A stretch of DNA of 14,222 nucleotides from Victivallales bacterium (GTDB lineage: Bacteria > Verrucomicrobiota > Lentisphaeria > Oligosphaerales > Lenti-02). Location: positions 1 through 14,222 of the forward strand of contig JABGQJ010000131.1 in assembly GCA_018648945.1 (NCBI GenBank). Reading direction: 5' to 3'. The notes under the pieces were generated by a model. That model was given only the letters and a program-made list of their open reading frames with translations, was not told where the DNA came from and did not search any database. The translations under genes and the position numbers were made by a program. Below are positions 13,688-14,222 of this stretch, in pieces (the first letter of the stretch is position 1; every line of letters starts with the position of its first letter).

Positions 13688-14222
13688 CGCTTGATCGGAG
13701 ATAGAGAGCTGACGAACACGTCAAACTAGCCCAACTTCCCCGGCGGCGCGCGAAATCCCGCACGGATGCCCCGCATTAGTTACTACGAAGCCCATTCGGG
13801 TGGACGTCGGAAGAGGGGCAGCAGTCCGAGGTTTTCGAGCGTGGCGTACAGCGCGGCGGGGATATCGGTCAGCACGGTCTTGAGCGGGGTGTCGGCCACG
13901 CGGAGCTTCCCGGCCTTGATCTGCTGCAGCTCCCTCAGCACCAGGGGAACCTCCCGGTGCTCCCCTGCCTCCCTCCAGGCGTTGGCAAGCCTGGCGCTGA
14001 TCCAGTAGGCCAGGAAGCAGATGCGTATGTGGTTCCTGACCCTGTCGTCCCGCTGGTGGTAGATGGGCCGCATCTTCAGGTAGGACTTGGTCTCCCTGAA
14101 GGCGTCTTCGACCTCCAGGAGGCTGCGGTAGTGGGAGAAGACCGTCTCCTTGGCGGCCTCCGGGCGCGACAGGGATGTGGTCAGCAGGTACCAGCCGTCG
14201 AACCGGCTCTCCTCGTCGATCA
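13688..14222 (-). mobile_element. Insertion sequence, one end inside the window
   Basis: The element's transposase-C-terminal end must lie in the 95 bp between the DUF4303 stop codon and the transposase stop codon. Without the opposite end in view I cannot pick out the terminal inverted repeat or a target duplication, so the left boundary given is an outer limit. Confidence 0.5.
13783..14222 (-). CDS. IS1634/IS4-type DDE transposase, partial (C-terminal part)
   Basis: The last 145 residues of a DDE transposase; the N-terminus lies beyond the window edge. Reading from the edge: FDGWYLLTTSL, then FSHYRSLLEVEDAFRETKSYL, which carries the catalytic Glu (VEDAFR) in the Y-R-E-K arrangement of IS4-like enzymes. 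Next come MRPIYHQRDDRVRNHIRIC and FLAYWISARL, a conserved block of the IS1634-type group. It ends normally at a TAG (13783-13785) after RRPPEWAS. The frame is open across all visible sequence, so the element could be intact. Its neighbour on the left is convergent. Confidence 0.88.
   Translation of the reverse strand, partial: IDEESRFDGWYLLTTSLSRPEAAKETVFSHYRSLLEVEDAFRETKSYLKMRPIYHQRDDRVRNHIRICFLAYWISARLANAWREAGEHREVPLVLRELQQIKAGKLRVADTPLKTVLTDIPAALYATLENLGLLPLFRRPPEWAS

Noticed and set aside
1..14222. CRISPR array, tRNA, rRNA, phage or toxin-antitoxin locus
   Set aside because: I found no regularly spaced direct repeats, no tRNA-like cloverleaf or rRNA segment, and no phage or toxin gene families in any gap.

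Overview
The window is high-G+C bacterial DNA, apparently from an uncultured member of the Planctomycetes or a related PVC-type lineage. That placement is inferred from the gene mix: an ECF sigma factor paired with a zinc-finger/FecR anti-sigma protein, a large secreted TPR and beta-sandwich protein, a sialate O-acetylesterase and a xylose-isomerase-like sugar isomerase. There is no rRNA, tRNA or other marker to confirm it. I recognise ten protein-coding genes, two of them cut by the window edges. I see no RNA genes or CRISPR array.

Layout. Positions 1-1145 hold a minus-strand metalloregulatory operon: an ArsR-type repressor and a YraQ-family permease whose C-terminus lies outside the window. 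Its promoter carries three copies of the half-site ACTTGGC/GCCAAGT. Positions 1146-7060 look like one functional block. A 1251-residue exported protein (plus strand) converges on an anti-sigma factor and its ECF sigma factor (minus strand). The upstream regions of the exported protein and of the sigma factor share the element TGACCG-N17-TGTC inside a longer near-identity. The anti-sigma protein also ends in a beta-rich domain resembling one in the exported protein. Together these suggest that the sigma factor drives both its own operon and the exported protein.

Positions 7071-10366 hold a sugar isomerase/epimerase and a sialate O-acetylesterase, both on the minus strand. They are separated and flanked by small palindromic repeats, including a perfect 30-bp inverted repeat and a decayed third copy. 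The esterase has a clear intrinsic terminator.

Positions 10371-12751 hold a plus-strand two-gene operon of a gamma-glutamyltransferase without a signal peptide and a TauE/SafE sulfur-compound permease, which suggests glutathione or gamma-glutamyl sulfur metabolism. Then come a DUF4303 protein with a lipoprotein-like N-terminus, at 12953-13687, and the C-terminal part of an IS1634/IS4-type transposase, at 13783 to the window end.

No gene here is of an entirely unknown kind. The most promising candidate for an undescribed system is the sigma/anti-sigma/exported-protein module with its shared promoter element.
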